A stretch of DNA of 64,000 nt from Robiginitomaculum sp. (GTDB taxonomy: Bacteria > Pseudomonadota > Alphaproteobacteria > Caulobacterales > Maricaulaceae), in contig JAJFFS010000015.1 in the NCBI GenBank assembly GCA_021776515.1, positions 1-64,000 of the forward strand. Reading direction: 5' to 3'. The notes beneath the pieces were generated by a model, which made no database searches, was not told where the DNA came from, and worked only from the letters and a program-made list of their open reading frames with translations. The translations under genes were made by a program, and so were the position numbers. Of this stretch, positions 8,222-18,286 are shown piece by piece (the stretch's first letter is position 1; each line of letters starts with the position of its first letter).

Positions 8222-9013
8222 ATGAGCATTTTCGCACCCCCCCGCCGCCGTTCTGTCCTTGCCATAACCGGCGAAGACGCGACAGATTTCCTGCAAGGCC
8301 TTGTAACCAATGATGTGGCACGCCTTGCCAATGATGACTTAATGTATGCCGCGCTGCTTAGTCCGCAAGGCAAAGTCCTGCATGTTTTCTTTATTAGCAA
8401 CCGTGATAGCGGTGGTTATTGGCTGGATTGCCTTGAAGAAAACAATGCTGATTTAATGCGTCGCCTGCGCATGTTCCGTCTGCGTGCCAAGGTAGACATA
8501 GACGATATGAGTGAGACCCATATGGTGGCATTGGGGGCTGGATTTACTGACCCGCGCTCCCCCGAACTGTCGAAGCGCACTATCATCCCGCGCGCTGACC
8601 TGCCCCCTGCCCCGCCAGACTATGAGCAAAACCGCATTACCGCTGGCGTTCCTGATCAGGGGGCTGATTTTGGCATGGAGGAGGTGTTTGCCTCTGACAT
8701 TAATATGGATTTGCAACAGGGTGTGGCCTATCGCAAAGGCTGTTATGTGGGGCAGGAAGTGGTGAGCCGCATGAAACGGCGCGGCACCATTAGAAAACGC
8801 ATCGTATTGGCGAAATTTGATAGCCCGGCACCAGAGTTTGGTACGGATATTATGGCGGGCGAGGCGCGCCTTGGCGATGTACGCTCATCTGTCGGCGGGC
8901 AAGCCCTGGCGCTGATACGCACTGACCGGCTACAGAGCGCACAAAAAGCTGGCACGCCGATTACCGCCAATGGTACAACGCTGCACATAACATTACCGGA
9001 GACTGAGATATGA
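8222..9013 (+). CDS. ygfZ: Folate-binding protein YgfZ
   Basis: This is a 263-residue tetrahydrofolate-binding protein of the GcvT-like fold. YgfZ helps maintain certain iron-sulfur enzymes such as the tRNA methylthiotransferase MiaB. The diagnostic motif KGCYVGQE is near residues 177-184 with its conserved cysteine, and GLVTNDV is near the N-terminus. It is divergent from the dihydroorotase-like gene across 51 bp and overlaps tag by the four bases ATGA, so the pair form an operon. A SUF cluster lies elsewhere in the window, consistent with Fe-S maintenance. Confidence 0.88.
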   Translation: MSIFAPPRRRSVLAITGEDATDFLQGLVTNDVARLANDDLMYAALLSPQGKVLHVFFISNRDSGGYWLDCLEENNADLMRRLRMFRLRAKVDIDDMSETHMVALGAGFTDPRSPELSKRTIIPRADLPPAPPDYEQNRITAGVPDQGADFGMEEVFASDINMDLQQGVAYRKGCYVGQEVVSRMKRRGTIRKRIVLAKFDSPAPEFGTDIMAGEARLGDVRSSVGGQALALIRTDRLQSAQKAGTPITANGTTLHITLPETEI

Positions 9014-9588
9014 GCCTGACCCGCTGTGACTGGGTGCCAGAGGCAGACGCCCTTTATTGCGCCTACCATGATGAAGAATGGGGCGTACCTGAATACGACA
9101 GCCAGGCACTTTGGGAAAAGCTGGTGCTGGATGGCATGCAGGCCGGACTGTCATGGATTACCATATTGCGCAAACGGGACAGCATCCGCGCCGCCTTTGA
9201 CGGATTTGATCCGGTGAAAGTCGCGGCCTATGGCGAGGCCGATATGGAGCGCCTGCTCAATGACGCCGGTATCATCCGCAGTCGCCTGAAATGTCAGGCC
9301 GCCATTAATGGCGCGCAAATATTTCTGGACATGGCCGAGAGCGGCGAAGACTTCTCGGCCTATATGTGGGATTTTATGGGCGGCAAACCCCTGCAAAACA
9401 CCTGGGCCAGCATAAAAGATGTCCCGGCCAAAACCGCACTTTCAGAAACCATCGCCAAAGACCTGAAAAAGCGCGGCTTCAAATTCTGCGGCCCCGTCAT
9501 TGTCTATGCCTTCATGCAGGCGGTGGGCATGGTCAATGACCACACCACCAACTGCCATTGTTATGGACCTGTAAAAACGATGGGTTAG
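9010..9588 (+). CDS. tag: DNA-3-methyladenine glycosylase I
   Basis: This 192-residue base-excision repair enzyme removes 3-methyladenine from alkylated DNA. The family pattern is clear: CDWVPEADALYCAYHDEEWG at the N-terminus, LDGMQAGLSWITILRKR, and a C-terminal HTTNCHC. Cys6 and His20, with the C-terminal His and Cys, are in place for the structural zinc site known from E. coli Tag. It overlaps ygfZ by ATGA and is followed by a small hairpin. Confidence 0.93.
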   Translation: MSLTRCDWVPEADALYCAYHDEEWGVPEYDSQALWEKLVLDGMQAGLSWITILRKRDSIRAAFDGFDPVKVAAYGEADMERLLNDAGIIRSRLKCQAAINGAQIFLDMAESGEDFSAYMWDFMGGKPLQNTWASIKDVPAKTALSETIAKDLKKRGFKFCGPVIVYAFMQAVGMVNDHTTNCHCYGPVKTMG

Positions 9589-9611
9589 GGCTTCAAATTG
9601 ATTACTTAAAC

Positions 9612-9630
9612 TAACCAAGATGGTTATTTT
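9612..9630 (+). terminator. Probable terminator after tag
   Basis: A perfect six-base stem taacca, loop aga, tggtta is followed by TTTT. It lies 23 bases after the tag stop and overlaps the stop codon of the convergent gene, so it may work in both directions. The stem is short. Confidence 0.5.
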
Positions 9631-10352
9631 AGATTTTTTGGGATATAAACCATGTATTCTGACGTTACTGGCGTTTGATCGCCTACAGCCACAGATTGCT
9701 CTGACATTCCATTTAAAATGAGAAAGAGTGTGTTGTTTGCTATAACTGTTCCGCAAATAAAAAATCCATAAGCCGATAGCATTGCAGTTATCACTACATA
9801 GCGCGTAATTGTGGCATACAAAGAATTCCTTTTAATATAATCCCCTTCTTTACCAGAAAATTTTTTTACCTTTGGCTTTTCCGTTATTTCGCGATACCCA
9901 GATACCCTCTGATCATAAACAGATTCATTCGCTTTAAATGCTTTTTCACGTGTCCCGAACACGCTTCCAAAATAAGAAGTTGCAGAAGCAATTATCGCCA
10001 AAAAAGCACCAAATACATAAATAATAAACGCAACCCCAATTTGTTCCGCTAGCTTGTCCTCAATTCCCCTCCCACTCCGAATCATAGCAATAACAAAATT
10101 CATCAATACAAGAAGTGCTCCCCCATTAAATATTAAAGACAGACGTATTGACCCTTGAGCGTAATAATCTGCAGCACGGTGATATTCCAGTGCAAGGTCA
10201 TATGAATTTTTTAATTTCAGATATGCCCTTTGTTCCAATTCATGCCGCATCAACTTAGCCGATGGTACTGGGTTTTTCTTTTCCATGCCAAAATCAGCTT
10301 TATCGATAGATTCAGCAAGTTTATTCAGTGACTTTACTATTTCATCAGGCAT
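9624..10352 (-). CDS. Three-helix membrane protein of unknown function
   Basis: The product is 242 residues. A soluble helical N-terminus (with a segment rich in Tyr, Leu and Ala near 40-65) is followed by membrane segments at about 72-91, 106-130 and 184-214, the last two separated by a charged 50-residue loop. The gene is clearly AT-richer than its neighbours. It begins 5 bases after the mdh stop and has no clear ribosome-binding site, so it is probably read from the mdh transcript. The pairing of a helical N-terminus with two close membrane segments recalls SLATT-type effector domains, but no motif proves that. Confidence 0.6.
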   Translation of the reverse strand: MPDEIVKSLNKLAESIDKADFGMEKKNPVPSAKLMRHELEQRAYLKLKNSYDLALEYHRAADYYAQGSIRLSLIFNGGALLVLMNFVIAMIRSGRGIEDKLAEQIGVAFIIYVFGAFLAIIASATSYFGSVFGTREKAFKANESVYDQRVSGYREITEKPKVKKFSGKEGDYIKRNSLYATITRYVVITAMLSAYGFFICGTVIANNTLFLILNGMSEQSVAVGDQTPVTSEYMVYIPKNLK

Positions 10353-10357
10353 TTATT

Positions 10358-11332
<975 letters not shown>

Positions 11333-11424
11333 TTAAGGGGGAATCGTTACCCACTCGTCTAGCGCGCCCGCGCCCGTGCTGCAATGCGGCAAAATCGTAA
11401 AGTGATGCGGGATTATGCCCCTCC

Positions 11425-11555
11425 ATCCTTCGACAAGCTCAGGATGAGGAAGAAACAAGCTCAGAGCCTGCCCCGGCGGAGGCAGAGGATGAGGAAGAAA
11501 CAAGCTCAGGATGACAGATATACGTCACTGCCTCATCCTGAGCTTGTCGAAGGAT
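11425..11555. repeat. REP-like repeats with inverted and direct copies
   Basis: The repeat core ccttcgacaagctcaggatg occurs forward within 11425-11449 and as a perfect 25-base inverted copy at 11531-11555. Between them a 19-base segment starting gaggaagaaacaagc occurs twice, at 11446-11464 and 11491-11509. The array fills the gap between mdh and the peroxiredoxin gene. The same core recurs at 26685, 26777, 35994 and 63445. Confidence 0.85.
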
Positions 11556-11572
11556 AGAAAAAGAATAGGCTG

Positions 11573-12100
11573 CTAGCGGTTTTTCAACCAGTTGAGCATG
11601 GTCGTTGCATCGGAAACTTCAAACGGGTCGGTGACGCCGTTATCGGAAAAGCCGTCTTCAGCAAACAACGTTTTCACTTCGCCATCTTCGGCATAAAGTG
11701 AATAACGCCAGCTGCGATAGCCAAAGCCCACATTGGACTTATCAACCAGCATACCCATTTTGCGGGTAAATTCGCCGCTGCCGTCTGGCAGTAAAAATAC
11801 ATTTTCCGCGCCAAGCTGCTTGCCCCATTGGTACATGGCAAAGGCATCATTGACAGAAAGACAGATCACCGCATCTACGCCTTGTGCCTTAAAATCGGCA
11901 AAGGCCGCCTCATAGCCCGGCAAATGCGTTGACGAACAGGTTGGCGTAAAAGCACCCGGCAGCGCGAACAGCACTACTTTTTTGCCCTTGAACAGGTCAG
12001 CGCTGGTCACATTTTTCCACTCAAACGGGTTGTCGCCGTCCAGTGCATCATTGCGAACACGGGTTTTGAAATTAACGTCGGGGAGTTGATTATCGATCAT
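11573..12100 (-). CDS. Prx5-type peroxiredoxin
   Basis: This 175-residue thiol peroxidase reduces hydrogen peroxide and organic peroxides. The active-site motif PGAFTPTCSSTHLPG places the peroxidatic cysteine at residue 55. No second cysteine follows, so regeneration by glutathione or glutaredoxin is likely, as known for the hybrid Prx5 enzymes. It lies divergent from an oxyR-type regulator across 101 bp, which makes peroxide-inducible control very likely. The start is supported by AGGA upstream. Confidence 0.92.
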   Translation of the reverse strand: MIDNQLPDVNFKTRVRNDALDGDNPFEWKNVTSADLFKGKKVVLFALPGAFTPTCSSTHLPGYEAAFADFKAQGVDAVICLSVNDAFAMYQWGKQLGAENVFLLPDGSGEFTRKMGMLVDKSNVGFGYRSWRYSLYAEDGEVKTLFAEDGFSDNGVTDPFEVSDATTMLNWLKNR

Positions 12101-12130
12101 GGGATTTTCCTAATTAGAATTTCGATGGAT

Positions 12131-12161
12131 GCAATGTAATGGGTTGCAACAAACATTGTAA
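12131..12161. promoter_or_regulatory. Candidate operator between peroxiredoxin and oxyR genes
   Basis: The arms caatg and cattg form an interrupted inverted repeat around a central gggttgcaacaaa in the shared 101-bp intergenic region. A LysR-type regulator would be expected to bind here. It does not match the E. coli OxyR consensus in an obvious way, so the call rests on position and symmetry only. Confidence 0.35.
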
Positions 12162-12201
12162 AACGATATATTTCCATTTAACTAAGTGGATAAATCAATT
12201 A

Positions 12202-13089
12202 ATGAGCCTTTCCCTTCGCCAACTCTCATACCTGACAGCGCTGGAGCGCACCTTGCACTTTGGCAAAGCGGCCGAGGCATGCGGTGTCACACAATCCACA
12301 CTTTCGGCAGGCATACGCGAATTGGAACAATCCTTAGGGGTCCAGTTGGCCGAGCGTACCAAACGCAAAGTGATTTTAACCTCACTGGGTCAGGAAATAG
12401 CAATCCGCGCGCAAGGGTTATTACGCGACGCGGACGATATACGCGCGCTGGCCGCGACCCGGCGTCAACCGCTTACCGGCACCGTACACCTTGGGGTTAT
12501 TCCTACGATTGCCCCTTATCTTTTGCCCCGTTGCCTGCCGGTTTTGCGACAAAGCCAGCCGGAACTTGACCTGATACTTCTGGAAGACCAGACCTTGCGC
12601 CTTTTGGACGCGCTAAGGGCGGGAAAAATTGATGTTGTCCTGATGGCCCTGCCCTGGCCCACAGAGGAATTTACAACCCTGACGCTGTTTAGCGATGCTT
12701 TTCAACTGGCTTGCCCCAAAGGACACCCGCTTGGCAGTAAAAAATCGGTAACGCCCGATGATTTTGAAGAAAACCCCTTGTTATTACTGGCCGACGGACA
12801 TTGTTTGCGCGAACATGCACTGGACGCCTGCGCACTGGACGCCCGCAATGCGCAAAGGGGGGTGGAAGGTGCCTCATTGCTAACCGTGGCACAAATGGTT
12901 GCTGGTGGCCTTGGCATCACCCTGTTGCCACAAATAGCCATTGATGCGGGCCTTGCCCGATTATCAGACCTTGCCCTGGTTCCCTTGGCCAAAGGTGCCA
13001 GCGCCCGCGACATTGGCCTTGTCTGGCGCAAAACTTCAGGCCGGGATACGGAATTTGAAAAACTGGGCACGTTTTTTAAAGCGCAATAA
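12202..13089 (+). CDS. oxyR: Hydrogen-peroxide sensor OxyR
   Basis: This is a 295-residue LysR-family regulator. The N-terminal winged helix-turn-helix (residues 1-60) is followed by a LysR substrate domain. The diagnostic OxyR motif HCLREHALDAC has cysteines at 201 and 210, the same nine-residue spacing as the redox pair Cys199/Cys208 of E. coli OxyR, so peroxide sensing by disulfide formation is well supported. ATG 12202 gives the standard N-terminus; an in-frame extension to 12139 enters the divergent promoter. It is transcribed away from the peroxiredoxin gene, its probable target. Confidence 0.93.
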   Translation: MSLSLRQLSYLTALERTLHFGKAAEACGVTQSTLSAGIRELEQSLGVQLAERTKRKVILTSLGQEIAIRAQGLLRDADDIRALAATRRQPLTGTVHLGVIPTIAPYLLPRCLPVLRQSQPELDLILLEDQTLRLLDALRAGKIDVVLMALPWPTEEFTTLTLFSDAFQLACPKGHPLGSKKSVTPDDFEENPLLLLADGHCLREHALDACALDARNAQRGVEGASLLTVAQMVAGGLGITLLPQIAIDAGLARLSDLALVPLAKGASARDIGLVWRKTSGRDTEFEKLGTFFKAQ

Positions 13090-13168
13090 AGGCTATTTTT
13101 CCCGGTTGACCATATATATTGCAACCTCACTTTTTAAGTTTGGTTTAGGGCACGTAAAGCATTTACGG

Positions 13169-14539
13169 TTACTCAGCGGCCTTTGCGTTATCACGGTGTG
13201 ATTTCATTTGCTCGGCAATTAAAAATGCCAGTTCCAGTGCTTGCTCGCCATTAAGTCGCGGATCACAATGAGTGTGATAGCGTGAGGAAAGGTCATCTTC
13301 GGTAATTTCACGGGCGCCGCCAATACATTCGGTAACGTCGTTGCCAGTCATTTCAAAATGCACACCGCCGGGCCAGGCATTTTCGCTTCGCAAAACTTCC
13401 ATAAACTCACCAACTTCAGCAAGAATGGCGCTTACGGGGCGGGTTTTATAACCATTGCCGGTTTTTTGCGTATTGCCGTGCATAGGGTCACATGACCAGA
13501 CCACGGCGCGGCCTTCACCTTCCACGGCGCGCACTAGTGCAGGAAGGTATTTCTCTACATTGCCCGCACCAAAGCGATTGATAAGCACAATCCTGCCTGG
13601 CTCGTTGCCGGGGTTCAGTGCATCCAGCAAGCGTAGCAATTCATCCGGGGCCAGACTGGGGCCGCACTTGATGCCAATGGGGTTTTTAATGCCCCGACAA
13701 AATTCAACGTGGGCACCATCAACCTGTCGCGTGCGATCTCCGATCCACAAAAGGTGAGCTGAGGTATCGTACCAGTCACCCGAGGTGCTATCTATGCGGG
13801 TCATGGCCTGTTCATAACCCAGCAACAAGGCTTCGTGGCTGGTATAAAAACTGGTCCCGGCCAGTTGCGGTGCGCTTTCGGCGGTAATCCCGCAAGCATC
13901 AATAAAGTTTAGTGTTTCACTGATCTTGTCGGCGATATGACGATATCGTGCGCCCGCAGGGCTGCGGGTCACAAAGCCGAGTGTCCATTGGTGAACATTG
14001 CCCAAATGCGCATAACCGCCAGTGGCAAACGCACGCAACAAATTCAGTGTTGAAGCTGACTGGTTATAGGCCTGCATCAGGCGTTCCGGGTTCGGCACCC
14101 GGCCTTCGGGCGTAAAGGCCATGGCATTGATGTTATCACCGCGATAGCTGGGCAGTGTCACACCATCTATGGTTTCCACTGGTGATGAGCGTGGCTTGGC
14201 AAACTGGCCGGCAATGCGCCCCAGTTTTACGACCGGACGTCCACCAGCAAAGGTCAGCACCACCGCCATTTGCATCAATACGCGGAACATGTCGCGTACA
14301 CCGTCGGCGGAAAATTCCTTGAAACTTTCAGCGCAATCTCCGCCTTGCAACACAAAGGCACGACCCTGGGCAGCTTCCGCCAGCTCTGTTTTAAGCGCCC
14401 TGGCTTCGCCGGCAAACACCAAAGGTGCCGCATGGCAAAGGCGTTCTTCCACTGCGGTTAAAGCGGACGGATCCGGATAATCATCCGGTATGTGCATGGC
14501 GGGCTTTGCACGCCAGCTTGATGGGGACCAGTTGGCCAT
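13169..14539 (-). CDS. DAHP synthase, class II
   Basis: This 456-residue enzyme of the plant/Mycobacterium type (class II) makes 3-deoxy-D-arabino-heptulosonate 7-phosphate from phosphoenolpyruvate and erythrose 4-phosphate, the first step of the shikimate pathway. Visible hallmarks are [40 protein letters not shown] and the C-terminal THCDPRLN. It is transcribed alone and is divergent from the secreted-protein gene at 14708. No attenuator-like leader peptide was seen in the 168 bp upstream. Confidence 0.94.
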   Translation of the reverse strand: MANWSPSSWRAKPAMHIPDDYPDPSALTAVEERLCHAAPLVFAGEARALKTELAEAAQGRAFVLQGGDCAESFKEFSADGVRDMFRVLMQMAVVLTFAGGRPVVKLGRIAGQFAKPRSSPVETIDGVTLPSYRGDNINAMAFTPEGRVPNPERLMQAYNQSASTLNLLRAFATGGYAHLGNVHQWTLGFVTRSPAGARYRHIADKISETLNFIDACGITAESAPQLAGTSFYTSHEALLLGYEQAMTRIDSTSGDWYDTSAHLLWIGDRTRQVDGAHVEFCRGIKNPIGIKCGPSLAPDELLRLLDALNPGNEPGRIVLINRFGAGNVEKYLPALVRAVEGEGRAVVWSCDPMHGNTQKTGNGYKTRPVSAILAEVGEFMEVLRSENAWPGGVHFEMTGNDVTECIGGAREITEDDLSSRYHTHCDPRLNGEQALELAFLIAEQMKSHRDNAKAAE

Positions 14540-14707
14540 CTGAATACCTTTGCAAAATTTGACTGGGCTTCATATCGCAATGCTGCGGCTGCGCAAAGCC
14601 CAACGTGCTGCCAAAGCTGATTTTTTAGATGTGTTGGCGATGTAATAGAGGGTTTTGCCCCGCCGTAACGTCCTTCTTTTGTAACAACACTTATTTGAGG
14701 GAAATCA

Positions 14708-15241
14708 ATGCGCAATATAATAATCAAACCTGCCTTGGCTGTGGCGATGGTAATGACCAGTGTTTCACCTGCATTCGCCGATCCTTTTAATGCAAGCAGT
14801 CAGTCCGTTCAGGACCTGCGCTCGCGTAACGATATGGCCGCCAAAGCCTATTTTAAGTTTGCCCTTGGGGGCAAAAAAAATGATGCACCATCACGCTTTC
14901 GCAGTGGTTTGAAACTGCAAATGCGCAATGTTATGCAATCACAAAACCAACAGTCTGGCGCCTTTGCCCATTCTGGCGGCAACATTAACGTGCTTGACCT
15001 GTCCATGGGAGCAAAGGGGTTCTCCTCCTTGCAACTCAATGGCGTTCCTTTGCAACAAAAGGCCTATGTGCTGAATGCCCATACCCATGAAAATGAGGGT
15101 GACCGGGCTCATCGCCGTGGGTTTAACAGAGGCATTTTAGTTGCTGGCGGTGTTATTCTGGCCATTGGTGTCGCCGCAGCAGTGGCCGGTGGTGAAGACG
15201 ATGATGATCATGATGATTTTGATCGGGATGACAGATTCTAA
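14708..15241 (+). CDS. Secreted protein with membrane anchor and acidic tail
   Basis: The product is 177 residues. A signal peptide (hydrophobic core to about residue 25, VSPAFADP) opens it. A central part with little structure is followed by a glycine- and alanine-rich hydrophobic segment at about 141-161, and the chain ends in an Asp/His-rich tail that could bind divalent cations. I do not recognise the family. It stands divergent from the DAHP synthase gene and alone on its strand. Confidence 0.65.
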   Translation: MRNIIIKPALAVAMVMTSVSPAFADPFNASSQSVQDLRSRNDMAAKAYFKFALGGKKNDAPSRFRSGLKLQMRNVMQSQNQQSGAFAHSGGNINVLDLSMGAKGFSSLQLNGVPLQQKAYVLNAHTHENEGDRAHRRGFNRGILVAGGVILAIGVAAAVAGGEDDDDHDDFDRDDRF

Positions 15242-15303
15242 GCCCACCGCCCACAGGTGTTGAGCCATTTCTCTGCGGCTGCCCCCCTTTATATGGCTTG
15301 CCG

Positions 15304-16185
15304 CTATCCCAATCGTGCCAAAAGCGCGTCAATCAGGGGTTGGGCAAACCCCGGCCCCTGTTCGACATAATGGTAAGGTTCAATAAGCTCGACCTCCATT
15401 AAAACCGGATGCTGGTCTGCATCGCGTACCAGATCAATGCGCGCATATAGTGGCGCGGCGGGCAAAGCAGCAATAGTTGATTCGGCGGCAGCTAATTCTT
15501 GTGTATCGGGTTCATGAACCACTTCTTGGGCACCATAAATTGATTGAACCCGGTAATCGCCAGTGTTCGGTACTTTACGGACGCCATGGCTGAATATGCC
15601 ATCATAGTAAAGCAAGGATACCTCACCGAGTTCTGCAACATTGCTCAAGAAGGGTTGGATCAGGCAAGCATCTGGTGGCAAATCTTTTGTTGGGGGCAAT
15701 GCCTTGCCGCGGCCTAACTTAGCCTGCCGCCAAGCCCCGGCCCCGATACGAGGCTTGATAACGATAGTATCAGTCCCCAACTCATCAAAGGCACTCAGGA
15801 TTGTCTCATCACTAGCGCGATCGGCCCAAAGCGTAGGAATGGACGGTACGCCTTTTGCCGCCAGATCGGCCAGATATATTTTATCCAAATTCCAGCGCAT
15901 AAGCGAAAGCGGGTTAAACAGCGCCGTCTGCCTGCTGATATAGGTCAGGGTTTCAAAAAAGGTTTCAAGCTTTTGCGGGTAATCCCAGGTGGTGCCAACA
16001 AGGGCGGCCTCAAAACGGCTCCAGTCAACACCCGGCGCATCCCACACCACTTCTTCAAAGACAATACCCCGCGCCGCGCCTTCGCTTTGCAAGGCCCCAA
16101 ACTCCAGATCATGTTCGCGGCAGTCCATGCCCCGATCCGGGCTCTGAGAGTGCATATTTTTGCAGGTTAGAAATGCAATGTGCAT
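15304..16185 (-). CDS. ATP-grasp ligase, glutathione-synthetase-like
   Basis: The product is 293 residues with an ATP-grasp C-terminal half: IVIKPRIGAGAW for nucleotide binding, CLIQPFL, and LMEVELIEP with metal-binding Glu residues near the end. Proteins of this shape, related to DcsG and RimK, join an amine or thiol to a carboxylate using ATP. It lies 11 bases downstream of the glutathione reductase gene on the same strand, so it is probably co-transcribed with gor. A role in thiol or peptide metabolism is inferred from that position only. Confidence 0.75.
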   Translation of the reverse strand: MHIAFLTCKNMHSQSPDRGMDCREHDLEFGALQSEGAARGIVFEEVVWDAPGVDWSRFEAALVGTTWDYPQKLETFFETLTYISRQTALFNPLSLMRWNLDKIYLADLAAKGVPSIPTLWADRASDETILSAFDELGTDTIVIKPRIGAGAWRQAKLGRGKALPPTKDLPPDACLIQPFLSNVAELGEVSLLYYDGIFSHGVRKVPNTGDYRVQSIYGAQEVVHEPDTQELAAAESTIAALPAAPLYARIDLVRDADQHPVLMEVELIEPYHYVEQGPGFAQPLIDALLARLG

Positions 16186-16196
16186 TAAATTTTCCC

Positions 16197-17582
16197 TTAA
16201 ACCGCCTCGCCGTCTTCCAGTGGGGGCGGTACGAATTTTTCGCGCATCAGCACCAGTTCTTCGGCTGCCGTAGGATGCACGGCGCAGGTTTCATCCCACT
16301 CAGCTTTGGTCAGGCCAGCCTTTACCGCAATGGCGGCCACTTGAATAATTTCCGGTGCGGCATCGGTGATCAGGTGAACCCCCACCATGACCTGGTCTTC
16401 GGTGCGCACGACCAACTTCATCATGTATTTTTCCGCAGAGCCAGAGACCGTATGGCGCATGGGACGAAAGCTGGATTTGTATATGTCTATTTGGCCATAT
16501 TTCTCGCGGGCTTCATGCTCGCTAAGGCCCACAGAGCCTACCGGCGGCTGGGTGAAGACGGCACTGGCCACGTCCTTATGGTCAAAACTGTGGCGGCGCC
16601 CGCCAAATTCGCTATCGGCAAAGGCTGCGCCCTCACGAATGGCCACAGGGGTAAGCGATATGCGGTCGGTCACATCGCCCACGGCAAAGACAGAAGGCAC
16701 ATTGGTCTGGCCAAAATCATCCACCATTACCGCGCCACCCCGGGCTGTGTTCACGCCTGCCGCATCCAGCCCCAGCCCGTCTGTGGCCGGAACGCGCCCG
16801 GTTGCCATCATCACCTGATCGCAATCCAGAATAACGCCGGTATCCAGATGTACAGCCAGACCAGCGTCCGTCTTTTTAACTGCATCAATATTGGCATGGG
16901 TGATAACCTGCACGCCCTGACGGATCAGCTCGTTATGGGCATGGGTACGCACGTCATCATCAAAGCCGCGCAAAACCAGATCCCGCCGGTAAATCAAGCA
17001 GGTCTTCACCCCAAGGCCGGCAAAAATACTGGCAAATTCACAGGCAATATAACCACCGCCATTGATGACAATGTGGTTTGGTATTTCGGGCAGGTGAAAC
17101 ACCTCGTTCGAGGTAATGGTGTGTTCCTCACCGGCAAAGCCAAGTGCACGGGGGGTGCCACCGGTAGCGATGAGAATTTTATCGCACTTGATGATGCGCC
17201 CGGAGGGGACAAGGCGCACCGTATCCGGCCCGGCCAGCTCGGCACGTTCCTCAAACATCTCAACCCCGGCATTGCCAAGGTTACGACGATAAATTCCCGA
17301 AAGCCGGTCTATCTCCATATCCTTGGCCGCGATCAGGGCTTTCCAGTCAAAGCGCACATTGTCGGCCTGCCAGCCATAGCCCTTTGCCTCTTCAAAACCC
17401 TGCCCATAAGCGCTGGCATAGACCATAAATTTTTTGGGAACGCAGCCACGGATGACGCAAGTGCCGCCAATGCGATATTCCTCGGCAATGGCGACCTTGG
17501 CACCATACTGGGCCGACATGCGCGCCGCACGCACCCCGCCAGAGCCAGCCCCAATAACAAACAGGTCCACATGCTCTTGCAT
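16197..17582 (-). CDS. gor: Glutathione-disulfide reductase
   Basis: This 461-residue flavoprotein reduces glutathione disulfide with NADPH. The FAD motif GAGSGGVRAAR is at residues 11-21, the redox disulfide in GGTCVIRGCVPKK uses Cys42 and Cys47, and the C-terminal HPTAAEE carries the catalytic base His. The ATG at 17582 follows the rpiA stop by two bases and has GGAG eight bases upstream; the in-frame TTG at 17588 is less likely. It is in an operon with glmU and rpiA upstream and the ATP-grasp gene downstream. Confidence 0.93.
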   Translation of the reverse strand: MQEHVDLFVIGAGSGGVRAARMSAQYGAKVAIAEEYRIGGTCVIRGCVPKKFMVYASAYGQGFEEAKGYGWQADNVRFDWKALIAAKDMEIDRLSGIYRRNLGNAGVEMFEERAELAGPDTVRLVPSGRIIKCDKILIATGGTPRALGFAGEEHTITSNEVFHLPEIPNHIVINGGGYIACEFASIFAGLGVKTCLIYRRDLVLRGFDDDVRTHAHNELIRQGVQVITHANIDAVKKTDAGLAVHLDTGVILDCDQVMMATGRVPATDGLGLDAAGVNTARGGAVMVDDFGQTNVPSVFAVGDVTDRISLTPVAIREGAAFADSEFGGRRHSFDHKDVASAVFTQPPVGSVGLSEHEAREKYGQIDIYKSSFRPMRHTVSGSAEKYMMKLVVRTEDQVMVGVHLITDAAPEIIQVAAIAVKAGLTKAEWDETCAVHPTAAEELVLMREKFVPPPLEDGEAV

Positions 17583-17584
17583 AG

Positions 17585-18286
17585 TCAATGCTCCAGAACT
17601 TCGGCCCCGTGTTCACCACCAATAATGGCCACACGCGCCAGATCAATAAACAGACCGTGCTCGACAACGCCAGGCACGGCACTAAGTTGCACCGCCGTTT
17701 TCACCGGATGGGTAATCGTGCCGCAGGCGCAGTCCAGTATGTAATGCCCCCCATCGGTGATGAAAGGCTCGCCACTGCGCTTGTCCACGCGAAGAACCAC
17801 ACCCGGGCGCGCAATCCCGGTGTTGCACAGCACATCAAAGACCTTTTTGGCGGTAATGGTAAAGCCGAAACGGTCCACCTCCACCGGCAAGGCAAAGGCA
17901 CCCAGCGTTTCGACAATTTTGCTTTCATCAGCAATGACAATCATTAAATCTGATGCGTTGGCGATAATTTTTTCGCGTAACAGGCAACCGCCGCCGCCTT
18001 TGATAAGGGCAAATTTCGGGCCGATCTCATCGGCACCATCCACGGTCAGGTCTATCCGGTCTGCCTGTTCTATGGGCAGCAATTGCACCCCTGCCTCAGT
18101 GGCTACATCGGCGGTGTTTTGTGATGTGGGAATGCCCTGCACAGTTAACCCGTCGGCAACACGCAGGCCCAACAGTTCGGTAAAAATATCCGCTGTGGAA
18201 CCGGAACCCAGGCCCAAAACCATGCCGTCTTTTACATAGTTCAATGCGGCCCGGGCGGCGTGTGATTTTGCTGTTTCGCCAGTCAT
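17585..18286 (-). CDS. rpiA: Ribose-5-phosphate isomerase A
   Basis: This 233-residue pentose-phosphate enzyme interconverts ribose 5-phosphate and ribulose 5-phosphate. Family motifs are GLGSGSTA near residues 25-32, DGADEIG near 80, KGGGGCLLREKI near 93, and a conserved VDRFGF region. The start overlaps the glmU stop by ATGA and its own stop abuts gor, so translation of glmU, rpiA and gor is probably coupled. Confidence 0.95.
   Translation of the reverse strand: MTGETAKSHAARAALNYVKDGMVLGLGSGSTADIFTELLGLRVADGLTVQGIPTSQNTADVATEAGVQLLPIEQADRIDLTVDGADEIGPKFALIKGGGGCLLREKIIANASDLMIVIADESKIVETLGAFALPVEVDRFGFTITAKKVFDVLCNTGIARPGVVLRVDKRSGEPFITDGGHYILDCACGTITHPVKTAVQLSAVPGVVEHGLFIDLARVAIIGGEHGAEVLEH

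Noticed and set aside
14540-14707. Trp- or Phe-type attenuator upstream of DAHP synthase
   Set aside because: No short peptide rich in aromatic residues and no alternative hairpins were visible.
16173-17744. Long 523-codon open frame on the plus strand
   Set aside because: It lies opposite gor, whose FAD and redox motifs are clear; the plus-strand product has no recognisable domain or start site.
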